Shown here piece by piece: positions 1-6,720 of a DNA stretch of 9,572 bases. Location: NCBI GenBank assembly GCA_014379485.1, contig JACMLS010000452.1, forward strand, positions 1 to 9,572, in the 5' to 3' direction. Source of the stretch: Bacteroidia bacterium (lineage in GTDB: Bacteria; Bacteroidota; Bacteroidia; B-17B0; Aurantibacillaceae). The notes beneath the pieces are model-generated. The model did not search any database and was not told where the DNA came from. It saw nothing but the letters and a program-made list of their open reading frames with translations. Each line of letters opens with the position of its first letter. Position 1 is the stretch's first letter. Both the position numbers and the translations under genes were made by a program.

Positions 1-47
1 AGGTTTTTTTTGCAATAGTTTTGTTTTGGTCATATAATAATTATACT

Positions 48-67
48 TTAACGAGCAAATTCGTTAA
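48..67. promoter_or_regulatory. Inverted repeat just upstream of the first OMP gene
   Basis: Perfect 7-base arms TTAACGA (48-54) and TCGTTAA (61-67) are separated by six bases and end three bases before the ATG at 71. Possible roles are an operator for a dimeric regulator or a leader hairpin over the start codon. A weak promoter match, TTG at 21-23 and TACTTTAA at 44-51, overlaps it. The dyad is plain in the sequence; its function is inferred. Confidence 0.35.
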
Positions 68-70
68 GTT

Positions 71-1363
71 ATGGCTACAACATTTATGAAAAAAACAACA
101 CTAATTGCTGCTGTAATACTTCTTACAGCTTCAGTTTTTAAAAGCCAGGATGATAATACTGCCCACAAGCATTATCCATCTGTTCTTTTAGGTGTTGGCG
201 GACTTAAATTTACCGGCGATGTTGGTAAATTAACCGATGTAAATCCTCTGCTCGATGCTCGTTTAGGGTATTATCTGAAAGCTGAATACAGGTTTGGTAA
301 ATACTTCGGTATGATGTTCGGAGGGCTGTACGGCAAATTTGCCGGAACAGATAATTCAAAAGCATCGCACCTGAACTTTCAGTCTAAAGCTATACAAGCT
401 GATTTGAATTTTGTTACTTATTTCGATCATCTTTTTAAGCAGAACGATGAGGTTTCTCCATTTCTCAGTGCAGGAATCGGCTATGTAATGTTTGATGCAA
501 AAGGTGATTTAAAGAACGGAGACAACACGTACTATTACTGGTCTGATGGGTCTGTGCGCGATCAACCAGACGTTTTGGTGAATCAGGCTACTGCCACAAT
601 CATAAAACGCGATTATACTTACGAAACACAATTGAAAGATAGTGCGACAAATTATTCACGCGCTGCACTTGTAATTCCAATACAGGCTGGTTTTGATTTT
701 CAATTAGGAAAATTGCACCGCTGGGATGTTCAGATTGGTTTCAATTACAACATTATTTTGTCTGATTATGTTGACAACAAAAAAGCAGGTGGAAACGATT
801 CGTACTGGATGGGTCATGTGGGGTTCAAATATACTTTTGCGCCAAAACCAAAAACCCCGCAGGATGATGTTGATTTTTCTCATATAGATAAAATGGATGT
901 TGACGGTGATGGTGTTGCTGACAACGAAGACAGGTGCTTGTCTACTCCAAAAGGTGTTCCGGTAGATAATCATGGATGCCCTATGGACGGAGATAAAGAC
1001 GGTGTAGCAGATCATATGGACAAGGAACCATCTACCAAAAAAGGTGCAAAAGTAGATGGATTTGGAGTTACTATAAATGAAGACAGTCTTGCTTACCACC
1101 AAATTATGTGGGACAGTCTTGCTGCTGAAAGAAATGAAAATTTTAACGAGAACCCATCTATTGAAACGCTTAAAAAAGTAGAAAAAGACCCCATTAAATC
1201 AGGCGTAAAAATTCCTGATGAAATAGTGTCTGCAGATATTAACAAGGATGGATTTATTTCTGCCGAAGAAATTTCGAAAACTATTGATGGCTTTTTTGAA
1301 GGCGCAAATGATTTTACGGTTGACAAAATAAACCGGCTGATAGACTTTTTCTTTGAGCAGTAA
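71..1363 (+). CDS. Outer-membrane beta-barrel protein with TSP3 repeats and C-terminal EF-hand
   Basis: Predicted exported envelope protein of 430 residues. The signal peptide probably begins at the second Met (residue 6, base 86: MKKTTLIAAV), with likely cleavage before Gln26. The ATG at 71 is kept as the longest frame, but 86 may be the true start; neither has a Shine-Dalgarno. Residues about 36-257 show alternating aromatic/glycine strands typical of a small barrel and include YYYWSDGS (154-161), also present in the protein at 2900-5062. Next come TSP3-type calcium motifs (DVDGDGVADNEDRC at 276-289 and a second at 305-320, with Cys289/Cys303). At the C-terminus is a canonical EF-hand loop, residues 389-400, with D389, N391, D393, S397 and E400. 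A helical tail ends the protein. There is no OmpA peptidoglycan-binding domain. Function is inferred as a structural or surface role; no precise family is recognised. Confidence 0.8.
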   Translation: MATTFMKKTTLIAAVILLTASVFKSQDDNTAHKHYPSVLLGVGGLKFTGDVGKLTDVNPLLDARLGYYLKAEYRFGKYFGMMFGGLYGKFAGTDNSKASHLNFQSKAIQADLNFVTYFDHLFKQNDEVSPFLSAGIGYVMFDAKGDLKNGDNTYYYWSDGSVRDQPDVLVNQATATIIKRDYTYETQLKDSATNYSRAALVIPIQAGFDFQLGKLHRWDVQIGFNYNIILSDYVDNKKAGGNDSYWMGHVGFKYTFAPKPKTPQDDVDFSHIDKMDVDGDGVADNEDRCLSTPKGVPVDNHGCPMDGDKDGVADHMDKEPSTKKGAKVDGFGVTINEDSLAYHQIMWDSLAAERNENFNENPSIETLKKVEKDPIKSGVKIPDEIVSADINKDGFISAEEISKTIDGFFEGANDFTVDKINRLIDFFFEQ

Positions 1364-1436
1364 AAACTGAAGGGATTATTATTTCCTTTTTGTTTTTTCT
1401 GCGCAAGGAAAGCAATAGGAATTATAATCTCTTAAT

Positions 1437-2840
1437 ATGGCTAAATATCTGTTTCTAGGAATTAACTCACTGCTTATTGTATTTTTTAAATTCTTTGCAG
1501 GAGATGATGTAACCGTAAAGCACAATTTCCCTTCATCGCTAGCGGCAGGGGCCGAATTTACCACCGAAATAACTATAACCAAAGGTGCAATTAACGGATT
1601 TGGAAAACTACTGCTCGAACTTCCGGAAGGAATTACTGCTGAGGAAGTAGAAAGTAAATCAGGCAAATTTGCGTTTGAAAACAAGCAGGCAAAAATTATC
1701 TGGATCCAATTACCATCAGAAGGAGAGTTTGTTCTGAAAATAAAATTTAAAGCAGATAAAAGTGCCTCCGGCCTCAAGAATATTTCGGGCAAATTCGCAT
1801 ACGTTGTTGGCAATGAAAAAAAACAGGTTGACATTCCTGTACACGAAATTACAGTTACCAATACAGAAACGGCTGTTGTTACCAACACTAATTCAGGTTC
1901 AGACACCGCTTCAAAATTCAACACACCTGTTGAGCCTGGGGCAGAGGTACAGGTAGAAAGAAAGATTGCAAAAGATAATGCAACGGGAAATTATAAAGTT
2001 GAAATAAAAATCAAAAAAAGTCAAATAAAAGGATTTGCAAAATACAGCGATGTGCTGCCAGATGGTCTGTTGGGAATGAAAGGCGTATCAACAGGAAATG
2101 GTAATTTTAAGTTTACAGAAAAAAAAGCAACATTCATTTGGGCAACGCTGCCAAAAGAGGAAGAAATTACTGCATCCTATTATATTAAAGCAACAGCAAA
2201 ATTTACCGAAAACCCTAAAGTAAACGGCACCTTTTCTTATCTGGATAACGAACAAACTTTAAAAGTAAATGCAAGCGAAGAAGTTGTGCCGATAGTAGAA
2301 ACAGAGACTGTTGTGGCAACGAATACCGTGGTGGCAAACACGAACACTGTTGTTGCCAATACAAATACAGTTGCAGAAACAAATACGGTTGTGGCAAACA
2401 CTAATACGGTTGTTGCCAATACAAATACAGTTGCAGAAACAAATACCGTTGTGGCAAACACTAATACGGTTGTGGCAAACACAAACACTGTTGTTGCAGA
2501 AACAAATACAGTAGTTGCAGAAACAAATACTGTTACTGCAAGCAATCTTGGCAACTCTTCTGTAATTTTCCATATTCAGATAGGCGCATATAATGCCCCT
2601 CCGCAAACAGAATATTTTGCAAACAAATACAATATTGCTGAACCTATAAGCACAGACCTTAACAATGGCTTAACAAAATTCCTTGTCGGAAAATTCTCAG
2701 ACTACAAAGTGTCGCGCGACTATCGTGAAAAAATAAAAGGCAAAGGTGTTAGTGATGCATTTGTTACCGCGTATAATTCAGGCAAAAGAATTACTGTTCA
2801 GGAAGCCTTAATGATCGCGAAACAAAAATGGTTTAGGTAA
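1437..2840 (+). CDS. Secreted protein: two Ig-like domains, Thr/Asn/Val repeat linker, SPOR-like C-terminus
   Basis: The product has 467 residues. The N-terminus (1-21) is a hydrophobic signal peptide, plausibly cut after FFA; no lipobox is seen. Residues about 29-140 and 160-280 are two diverged copies of one beta-sandwich: GFGKLLLELPEG and IIWIQLP in copy one match GFAKYSDVLPDG and FIWATLP in copy two. Residues 287-367 are a near-perfect ANTNTVV/AETNTVV repeat, probably an extended linker. Residues about 376-467 resemble a SPOR domain: IQIGAY at 380-385, then DAFVTAYNSGKRI near the end. SPOR domains bind denuded peptidoglycan glycan strands, which suggests anchoring in the periplasm. It lies 73 bases after the preceding OMP gene, with no clear promoter or terminator between them, so cotranscription is likely. 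The Ig-like family is not recognised. Confidence 0.75.
   Translation: MAKYLFLGINSLLIVFFKFFAGDDVTVKHNFPSSLAAGAEFTTEITITKGAINGFGKLLLELPEGITAEEVESKSGKFAFENKQAKIIWIQLPSEGEFVLKIKFKADKSASGLKNISGKFAYVVGNEKKQVDIPVHEITVTNTETAVVTNTNSGSDTASKFNTPVEPGAEVQVERKIAKDNATGNYKVEIKIKKSQIKGFAKYSDVLPDGLLGMKGVSTGNGNFKFTEKKATFIWATLPKEEEITASYYIKATAKFTENPKVNGTFSYLDNEQTLKVNASEEVVPIVETETVVATNTVVANTNTVVANTNTVAETNTVVANTNTVVANTNTVAETNTVVANTNTVVANTNTVVAETNTVVAETNTVTASNLGNSSVIFHIQIGAYNAPPQTEYFANKYNIAEPISTDLNNGLTKFLVGKFSDYKVSRDYREKIKGKGVSDAFVTAYNSGKRITVQEALMIAKQKWFR
2295..2537 (+). repeat. In-frame tandem repeat encoding ANTNTVV/AETNTVV units
   Basis: About twelve units of 18 or 21 bases encode A(N/E)TNTV(V). A higher-order 60-base period is visible: 2341-2400 and 2401-2460 differ at only four positions. 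All units are multiples of three, so copy-number change would alter linker length without a frameshift. The repeat keeps several other frames open, producing spurious reading frames on both strands. Confidence 0.9.
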
Positions 2841-2872
2841 ATTCCCTTAAAGGAAATATCGTTGAATTTGGT

Positions 2873-2880
2873 TACATTTG
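2873..2880 (+). promoter_or_regulatory. Putative Bacteroidota -7 promoter box for the SPOR/TSP3 OMP gene
   Basis: TACATTTG matches the Bacteroidota -7 consensus TAnnTTTG exactly and sits 19 bases before the ATG at 2900. No TTG lies at the expected -33 distance (17-23 bases upstream), so this is a partial promoter match. If used, the transcript would start near 2887 with a very short leader. Confidence 0.45.
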
Positions 2881-2899
2881 TTAGATATTAGGCCTGATA

Positions 2900-5062
2900 A
2901 TGCTAAGGTATTTTCCTCTTTTTTTTTCTCTCTTCTTTTTCCTGAATGTGCAGGCACAGGATAGTACTGCAAAGAAAAAACCAAAAACACTTGCCGAAAA
3001 ATTTTCTGACACTGCTGCGGCTGAAATTTTACCCCCCGCGCTTGGCGATATTTTTAAACCTTCTATTGGTATTGGAACCGGAATGTTCTCTTTTTACGGA
3101 GACGTTTATTCAAAAAATTACCAGGCGCCCTGGACCAGCCGTGTTGCTTATGACCTTTCTATCAGCCAGCCTTTAAGCAAATCTTTTCGTTTAAATTTCT
3201 ATATTCTCTTCGGAAAATTAGGTGCAAATGAAAGAATTGATGATAAACGTTTTGTAAATTTTGAGTCACAGATCAGATTAGGCGGGCTTAATGTTATGTA
3301 CACCTTTGATCATTTTTTTTCTGATAAATTAAAGATCAGACCGTGGGTTTCCTTAGGTTTTGAGGGTTTCGAATTTCTCTCTAAAACAGATACCTATGAC
3401 AGGTTCGGAAATAAATATTATTACTGGTCAGACGGCAGTATTAAAAATATAGATGAGAATGCGTCTAATGCTCAGAACGCAGTAGAATTAGTGAGAGACT
3501 ATAAATACGAATCAGACATACGCGAATCTAATTTAGATGGTTTCGGAAAATATCCCGAGCGCTCCTGGTCAATTCCTATTGGCGGCGGTGCATTAATGAA
3601 AATTGGCGAACGCTTTGAATTTAAAATTGGCGCCACATTTCATTATGCGTTTACAGATTATATAGATGGCATTTCACAAAAAAGTGTTGGAGACAGAGTT
3701 GGAAATAAAAGAAAAGATTGTTTTGTTATGACATCTTTTTCTTTGCATTATGACCTTGTTACAAAATCAAAACTTGATACGCTTCCAAAAGATCATTTTG
3801 ATTTTGTAGATTTTGTGGCACTTGATAAAGAAGATGAAGACGGTGATAATGTAAGGGATTTTGAAGACATCTGCCATGGTACACCGGCAGGCGTAAAAGT
3901 TACCAAAGACGGTTGCCCGGTTGATACGGATGAAGACTGGATTCCGGATTACCGCGATGATGAAGAAGGCACGCCAAAAGGTGTATTGGCAAACGGAAAA
4001 GGTGTTGGGTATACAGATGAGATGGCTGCAAAATGGTATGAGCTTTATTATGATTCAACCGGTTCTACAGCGCAGGTTATTGCACTCGGAAATTCTGCTG
4101 CGGGCGAGCAGAACCAGGCTCTTATAAATGGTAAAAAAACAGATTCTGAGAAAACATTTACTGTTGAAATGGGTGTATTCGGAAAAAGTGTGCCAGATGA
4201 GGTGATGTTGTTTTTACTTAGTATTGGTGATGTAAAATCTACTACTGACGGAGACAATACAATTTATACTGCCGGTAATTATTCTGACATTAAAACAGCA
4301 ATAAAACGAAAAGAAGAATTTGAAAAAGAAGGTCTTAAAAATTTAAAGATCGGTTCTTTTCAAAACGATAATTACCAGGTTCTGTCAGAAAAAGAAGTGG
4401 TTGAAGAAGTTAATATTTCAAATGGAATTGTAATTAAACCAAAAAACCCTGACGATACTGCAAACCATAATCACAATATAAATTTCAGGGTTCAATTGGG
4501 TGCATACAAAAACAAAATAAGTAAATCTGTTTTTGGAAAAGATGCTTCAAAAATTCTTGAGATCCCTACTGACGACGGTTATTTCAGGTATGTTTCTATA
4601 GCATACCCCACTCTGCACGACGCGGCTGTAAGGCGCGCAGATTTTATTCTTGACGGGTATCCTGATGCATTCATCACGGCCTATAAAGACGGTAAAAGAA
4701 TTCCGCTTAAAGAAGCAGGCGCAACGTATGAAAACAAAAAAGACGAAAAAGAAAATCTCGACGAAAAAACAACTACAAGTTCAGTTGACAAAAATCTTGT
4801 TTCTTTTACAATTCAATTAAGTGTTATCAGAAAAGCAGTTAATCCTGACTTTGAAAATCAGATCAAAGATCTTAAAGATGTTCAAAAACAAACCACTGTT
4901 ACCGGAATGTACAGATATACTGCCGGAAAATTTGCAAACTATAACGACGCTGTTAAATTCAAAAACCAATTGGTTGCCGAGGGTTATGCAGAAGCTTTTG
5001 TGATTGGTTCTTTTAAAGACGAGTTTATCTCTGCGCAGGAAGCTCTTGAGTTGCTGAAATAA
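2900..5062 (+). CDS. Outer-membrane beta-barrel protein with TSP3 repeats and three SPOR-like modules
   Basis: The product has 720 residues. The signal peptide is residues 1-19, cleaved after VQA. Residues about 54-290 form a predicted barrel paralogous to that of the gene at 71-1363: both carry YYYWSDGS (here 173-180), followed by a matching RDY-Y-E segment and an IPI strand. TSP3 motifs follow (DEDGDNVRD at 312-320, Cys325 and Cys339, then DTDEDWIPDYRDD), likely a calcium-binding stalk. Three diverged SPOR-like modules follow: about 418-495 (TVEMGVF), 528-612 (VQLGAY, ending DAFITAYKDGKRI) and 633-720 (FTIQLSV, ending EAFVIGSF). The middle one is closest to the C-terminus of the upstream gene's product. 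The protein may join outer membrane to peptidoglycan, replacing the OmpA-type anchor that usually follows TSP3 repeats. Domain calls come from motif reading; the third module is the least typical. Confidence 0.8.
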   Translation: MLRYFPLFFSLFFFLNVQAQDSTAKKKPKTLAEKFSDTAAAEILPPALGDIFKPSIGIGTGMFSFYGDVYSKNYQAPWTSRVAYDLSISQPLSKSFRLNFYILFGKLGANERIDDKRFVNFESQIRLGGLNVMYTFDHFFSDKLKIRPWVSLGFEGFEFLSKTDTYDRFGNKYYYWSDGSIKNIDENASNAQNAVELVRDYKYESDIRESNLDGFGKYPERSWSIPIGGGALMKIGERFEFKIGATFHYAFTDYIDGISQKSVGDRVGNKRKDCFVMTSFSLHYDLVTKSKLDTLPKDHFDFVDFVALDKEDEDGDNVRDFEDICHGTPAGVKVTKDGCPVDTDEDWIPDYRDDEEGTPKGVLANGKGVGYTDEMAAKWYELYYDSTGSTAQVIALGNSAAGEQNQALINGKKTDSEKTFTVEMGVFGKSVPDEVMLFLLSIGDVKSTTDGDNTIYTAGNYSDIKTAIKRKEEFEKEGLKNLKIGSFQNDNYQVLSEKEVVEEVNISNGIVIKPKNPDDTANHNHNINFRVQLGAYKNKISKSVFGKDASKILEIPTDDGYFRYVSIAYPTLHDAAVRRADFILDGYPDAFITAYKDGKRIPLKEAGATYENKKDEKENLDEKTTTSSVDKNLVSFTIQLSVIRKAVNPDFENQIKDLKDVQKQTTVTGMYRYTAGKFANYNDAVKFKNQLVAEGYAEAFVIGSFKDEFISAQEALELLK

Positions 5063-5080
5063 AAATTGGCACTATCTTTG
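5051..5080 (+). promoter_or_regulatory. Putative Bacteroidota promoter for the small secreted protein gene
   Basis: TTG (5051-5053), a 19-base spacer and TATCTTTG (5073-5080) fit the Bacteroidota consensus TTG-N17-23-TAnnTTTG in both boxes. It starts inside the last codons of the preceding gene. A start near 5087 would leave about 20 bases of leader. An imperfect dyad (TTTGG at 5077-5081 with CCAAA at 5092-5096, plus TA/TA inside) overlaps the -7 box and the probable start point. Confidence 0.6.
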
Positions 5081-5106
5081 GGTATTATTTACCAAATAAA
5101 ATTAAA

Positions 5107-5433
5107 ATGAAAAAGACAATCACAATCGCCACATTTTCCACGCTCTTTCTTTTTGCGGGATTATCATTTGCACAAACAACCAAAACCAATATAAAAAGAA
5201 AGCCGGGCACTGTAAAATCGAAAGAAACCGCGACTGCTCCAAAGGTTGAAGGAACAACTGTTAATGAAACCAAGGGCGACACAACCAAACCTAAAAGCGG
5301 AGGAACACGCATGGCAATAAGCAACAAAGGTTTGCCTACAAAAGGCCATAACAATAGCACAACAAATAAAACTGCCACTTCAACAGGTGATGGTAAATCT
5401 GAAAAGAAAACTCCTGGAGAAGGAAATAAATAA
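5107..5433 (+). CDS. Small basic Thr/Lys-rich secreted protein of unknown function
   Basis: The product has 108 residues. Residues 1-22 are a clear signal peptide (Lys-Lys, then a hydrophobic core ending LSFA) with cleavage before Gln23. The mature part is about 86 residues, rich in Thr, Lys, Gly, Asn and Ser. It has no Cys, no aromatic residues and no hydrophobic core, so it is probably disordered. No lipobox or catalytic motif is seen. It has its own promoter upstream and a strong terminator 14 bases after its stop, so it can be expressed alone. The signal peptide, promoter and terminator together argue for a real gene. An antisense frame in the same place lacks such signals. I do not recognise a family. 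Confidence 0.7.
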   Translation: MKKTITIATFSTLFLFAGLSFAQTTKTNIKRKPGTVKSKETATAPKVEGTTVNETKGDTTKPKSGGTRMAISNKGLPTKGHNNSTTNKTATSTGDGKSEKKTPGEGNK

Positions 5434-5446
5434 AACAAATTCTTCT

Positions 5447-5492
5447 AAAAAAAAATCGCCCCTTCAGTAAATTGACAGGGCGATTTTTTTTT
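5447..5492. terminator. Bidirectional intrinsic terminator
   Basis: A 15-base perfect stem pairs 5447-5461 (nine A, then TCGCCC) with 5478-5492 (GGGCGA, then nine T) around a 16-base loop. The A and T runs make the hairpin work on either strand. It lies between the converging small secreted protein gene (stop at 5433) and hflX (stop at 5507). Confidence 0.92.
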
Positions 5493-5506
5493 GTTTCAAA
5501 ATTCAA

Positions 5507-6700
5507 TCAGTATAATAAATTATTATAAGGATATCTTTTTATGTGAAGGGCCTTAATATGTTCGTAAAGCAGGTTTCTGAACTGATCTACGTTTTGTTTT
5601 TTTACTGCCGAAATAAAAACGCAGGGATGCTGCAACTTACTCATCCATGATTTTTTTAATTGCTCAAGCGAAAGATTTTTTACTGTTGCCGGCTCAAGAT
5701 CGTCAGGATCTTTAAGAATAAATTTATACGCATCAATTTTATTAAAGACAAGTATGGTAGGTTTATCAGCAGCACCAATTTCTATAAGAGTTTCCTGCAC
5801 AACATTTAACTGGTCTTCAAACTTTGGGTGACTGATGTCTACCACGTGCAATAAAATATCTGCTTCGCGCACTTCATCTAAAGTAGATTTGAATGATTCA
5901 ACTAACTGATGCGGTAGTTTTCTGATAAAACCAACTGTATCTGAAAGAAGAAACGGGAGATTTTCTATCACAACTTTTCTTACAGTAGTGTCAAGCGTTG
6001 CAAACAATTTGTTTTCTGCAAATACATCGCTTTTACTTATGAGATTCATTACAGTTGATTTGCCCACGTTCGTATATCCCACAAGTGCTACCCGAATCAT
6101 TTCTCCGCGGTTCTTGCGTTGCGTTGCCATTTGCCTGTCAATTTCAAGCAATTTACCTTTTAAAAAAGCAATTTTATCTCGCACAATCCTTCTGTCTGTT
6201 TCAATTTCTTTTTCTCCGGCTCCCTTCATGCCTATTCCTCCTTTTGTTCTGTCAAGATGCGTCCACAAACCAACAAGTCTTGGTAACAGGTATTGGTATT
6301 GCGCAAGTTCTACCTGTGTTTTTGCGTGCGATGTGCGGGCGCGTGAAGCAAAAATATCAAGGATCAGCAAATTTCTGTCAAGCACTTTTTTTTCCATTGC
6401 CTTCTCAAGGTTTCTTTGCTGCGAGGGGCTGAGCTCATCGTCAAAAATTATAAGATCAATGTTATTTTCTTTTGCAAAGGCTGCAATCTCATTCATTTTA
6501 CCTTTTCCTACAAAAGTTGTTTTGTCAGGACTTTCTAATCTCTGCAAATACTTTTTTACTGGTATTGCTCCTGCGGTTTCAGCTAAAAACGCAAGCTCAT
6601 CTAAAAATTCTTTTGCTTCTTCTTCTTTCTGATTTTTTGTAATTAATCCAACAAGGAGGGCACGTTCTTTTTGCTTTACCGTTTCGGTAAGGTTTTTCAT
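5507..6700 (-). CDS. hflX: GTPase HflX, ribosome-associated
   Basis: The product has 397 residues, a normal length for the family. HflX is a cytoplasmic TRAFAC-class GTPase that binds the large ribosomal subunit and splits stalled ribosomes under heat or other stress. The N-terminal HflX domain covers about 12-105, including FVGKGKMNEI (63-72) and a DDELSPSQQRNLE segment (87-99). The Gly-rich GGIGMKGAGEKE segment (154-165) follows, then a helical coiled-coil region to about 200. All G motifs are intact: G1 GYTNVGKS (208-215), G2 TLDTT (235-239), G3 DTVG (254-257), G4 NKID (320-323) and G5 SA (364-365). The gene starts 20 bases after the cytochrome gene and probably shares its transcript; the bidirectional terminator lies just past its stop. 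The leader is A-rich with no Shine-Dalgarno, as is usual in this phylum. Confidence 0.97.
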   Translation of the reverse strand: MKNLTETVKQKERALLVGLITKNQKEEEAKEFLDELAFLAETAGAIPVKKYLQRLESPDKTTFVGKGKMNEIAAFAKENNIDLIIFDDELSPSQQRNLEKAMEKKVLDRNLLILDIFASRARTSHAKTQVELAQYQYLLPRLVGLWTHLDRTKGGIGMKGAGEKEIETDRRIVRDKIAFLKGKLLEIDRQMATQRKNRGEMIRVALVGYTNVGKSTVMNLISKSDVFAENKLFATLDTTVRKVVIENLPFLLSDTVGFIRKLPHQLVESFKSTLDEVREADILLHVVDISHPKFEDQLNVVQETLIEIGAADKPTILVFNKIDAYKFILKDPDDLEPATVKNLSLEQLKKSWMSKLQHPCVFISAVKKQNVDQFRNLLYEHIKALHIKRYPYNNLLY

Positions 6701-6720
6701 ACTTAAAATTATCTGTTTAT

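Noticed and set aside
1371..1392. Possible terminator hairpin (AAGG/TTCCTT followed by T-rich bases) after the first OMP gene
   Set aside because: The stem is only a few AT-rich pairs with mismatches; it is too weak to call.
1379..1924. 181-codon open frame on the minus strand opposite the Ig-like/SPOR gene
   Set aside because: It is antisense to a gene with a signal peptide and duplicated domains, has no domain of its own, and its composition reads as a shadow.
2215..2606. Several overlapping minus-strand and out-of-frame plus-strand frames with repetitive Val/Thr, Cys/Asn or Leu/Gln sequences
   Set aside because: They are by-products of the stop-free tandem repeat; none has a signal or domain beyond it.
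2842..2889. Small dyads around the promoter of the third gene (CCTT-A-AAGG; AATATC with GATATT 23 bases later)
   Set aside because: Arms are short and the spacers do not suggest an operator; chance is likely in AT-rich DNA.
5085..5438. Minus-strand frame covering the small secreted protein gene
   Set aside because: It lacks a convincing start context. The plus-strand reading has a signal peptide, promoter and terminator in the right order.
5988..6632. 214-codon plus-strand frame opposite hflX
   Set aside because: hflX is fully conserved here with all G motifs; the antisense product is Ser/Phe-rich with no recognisable domain.
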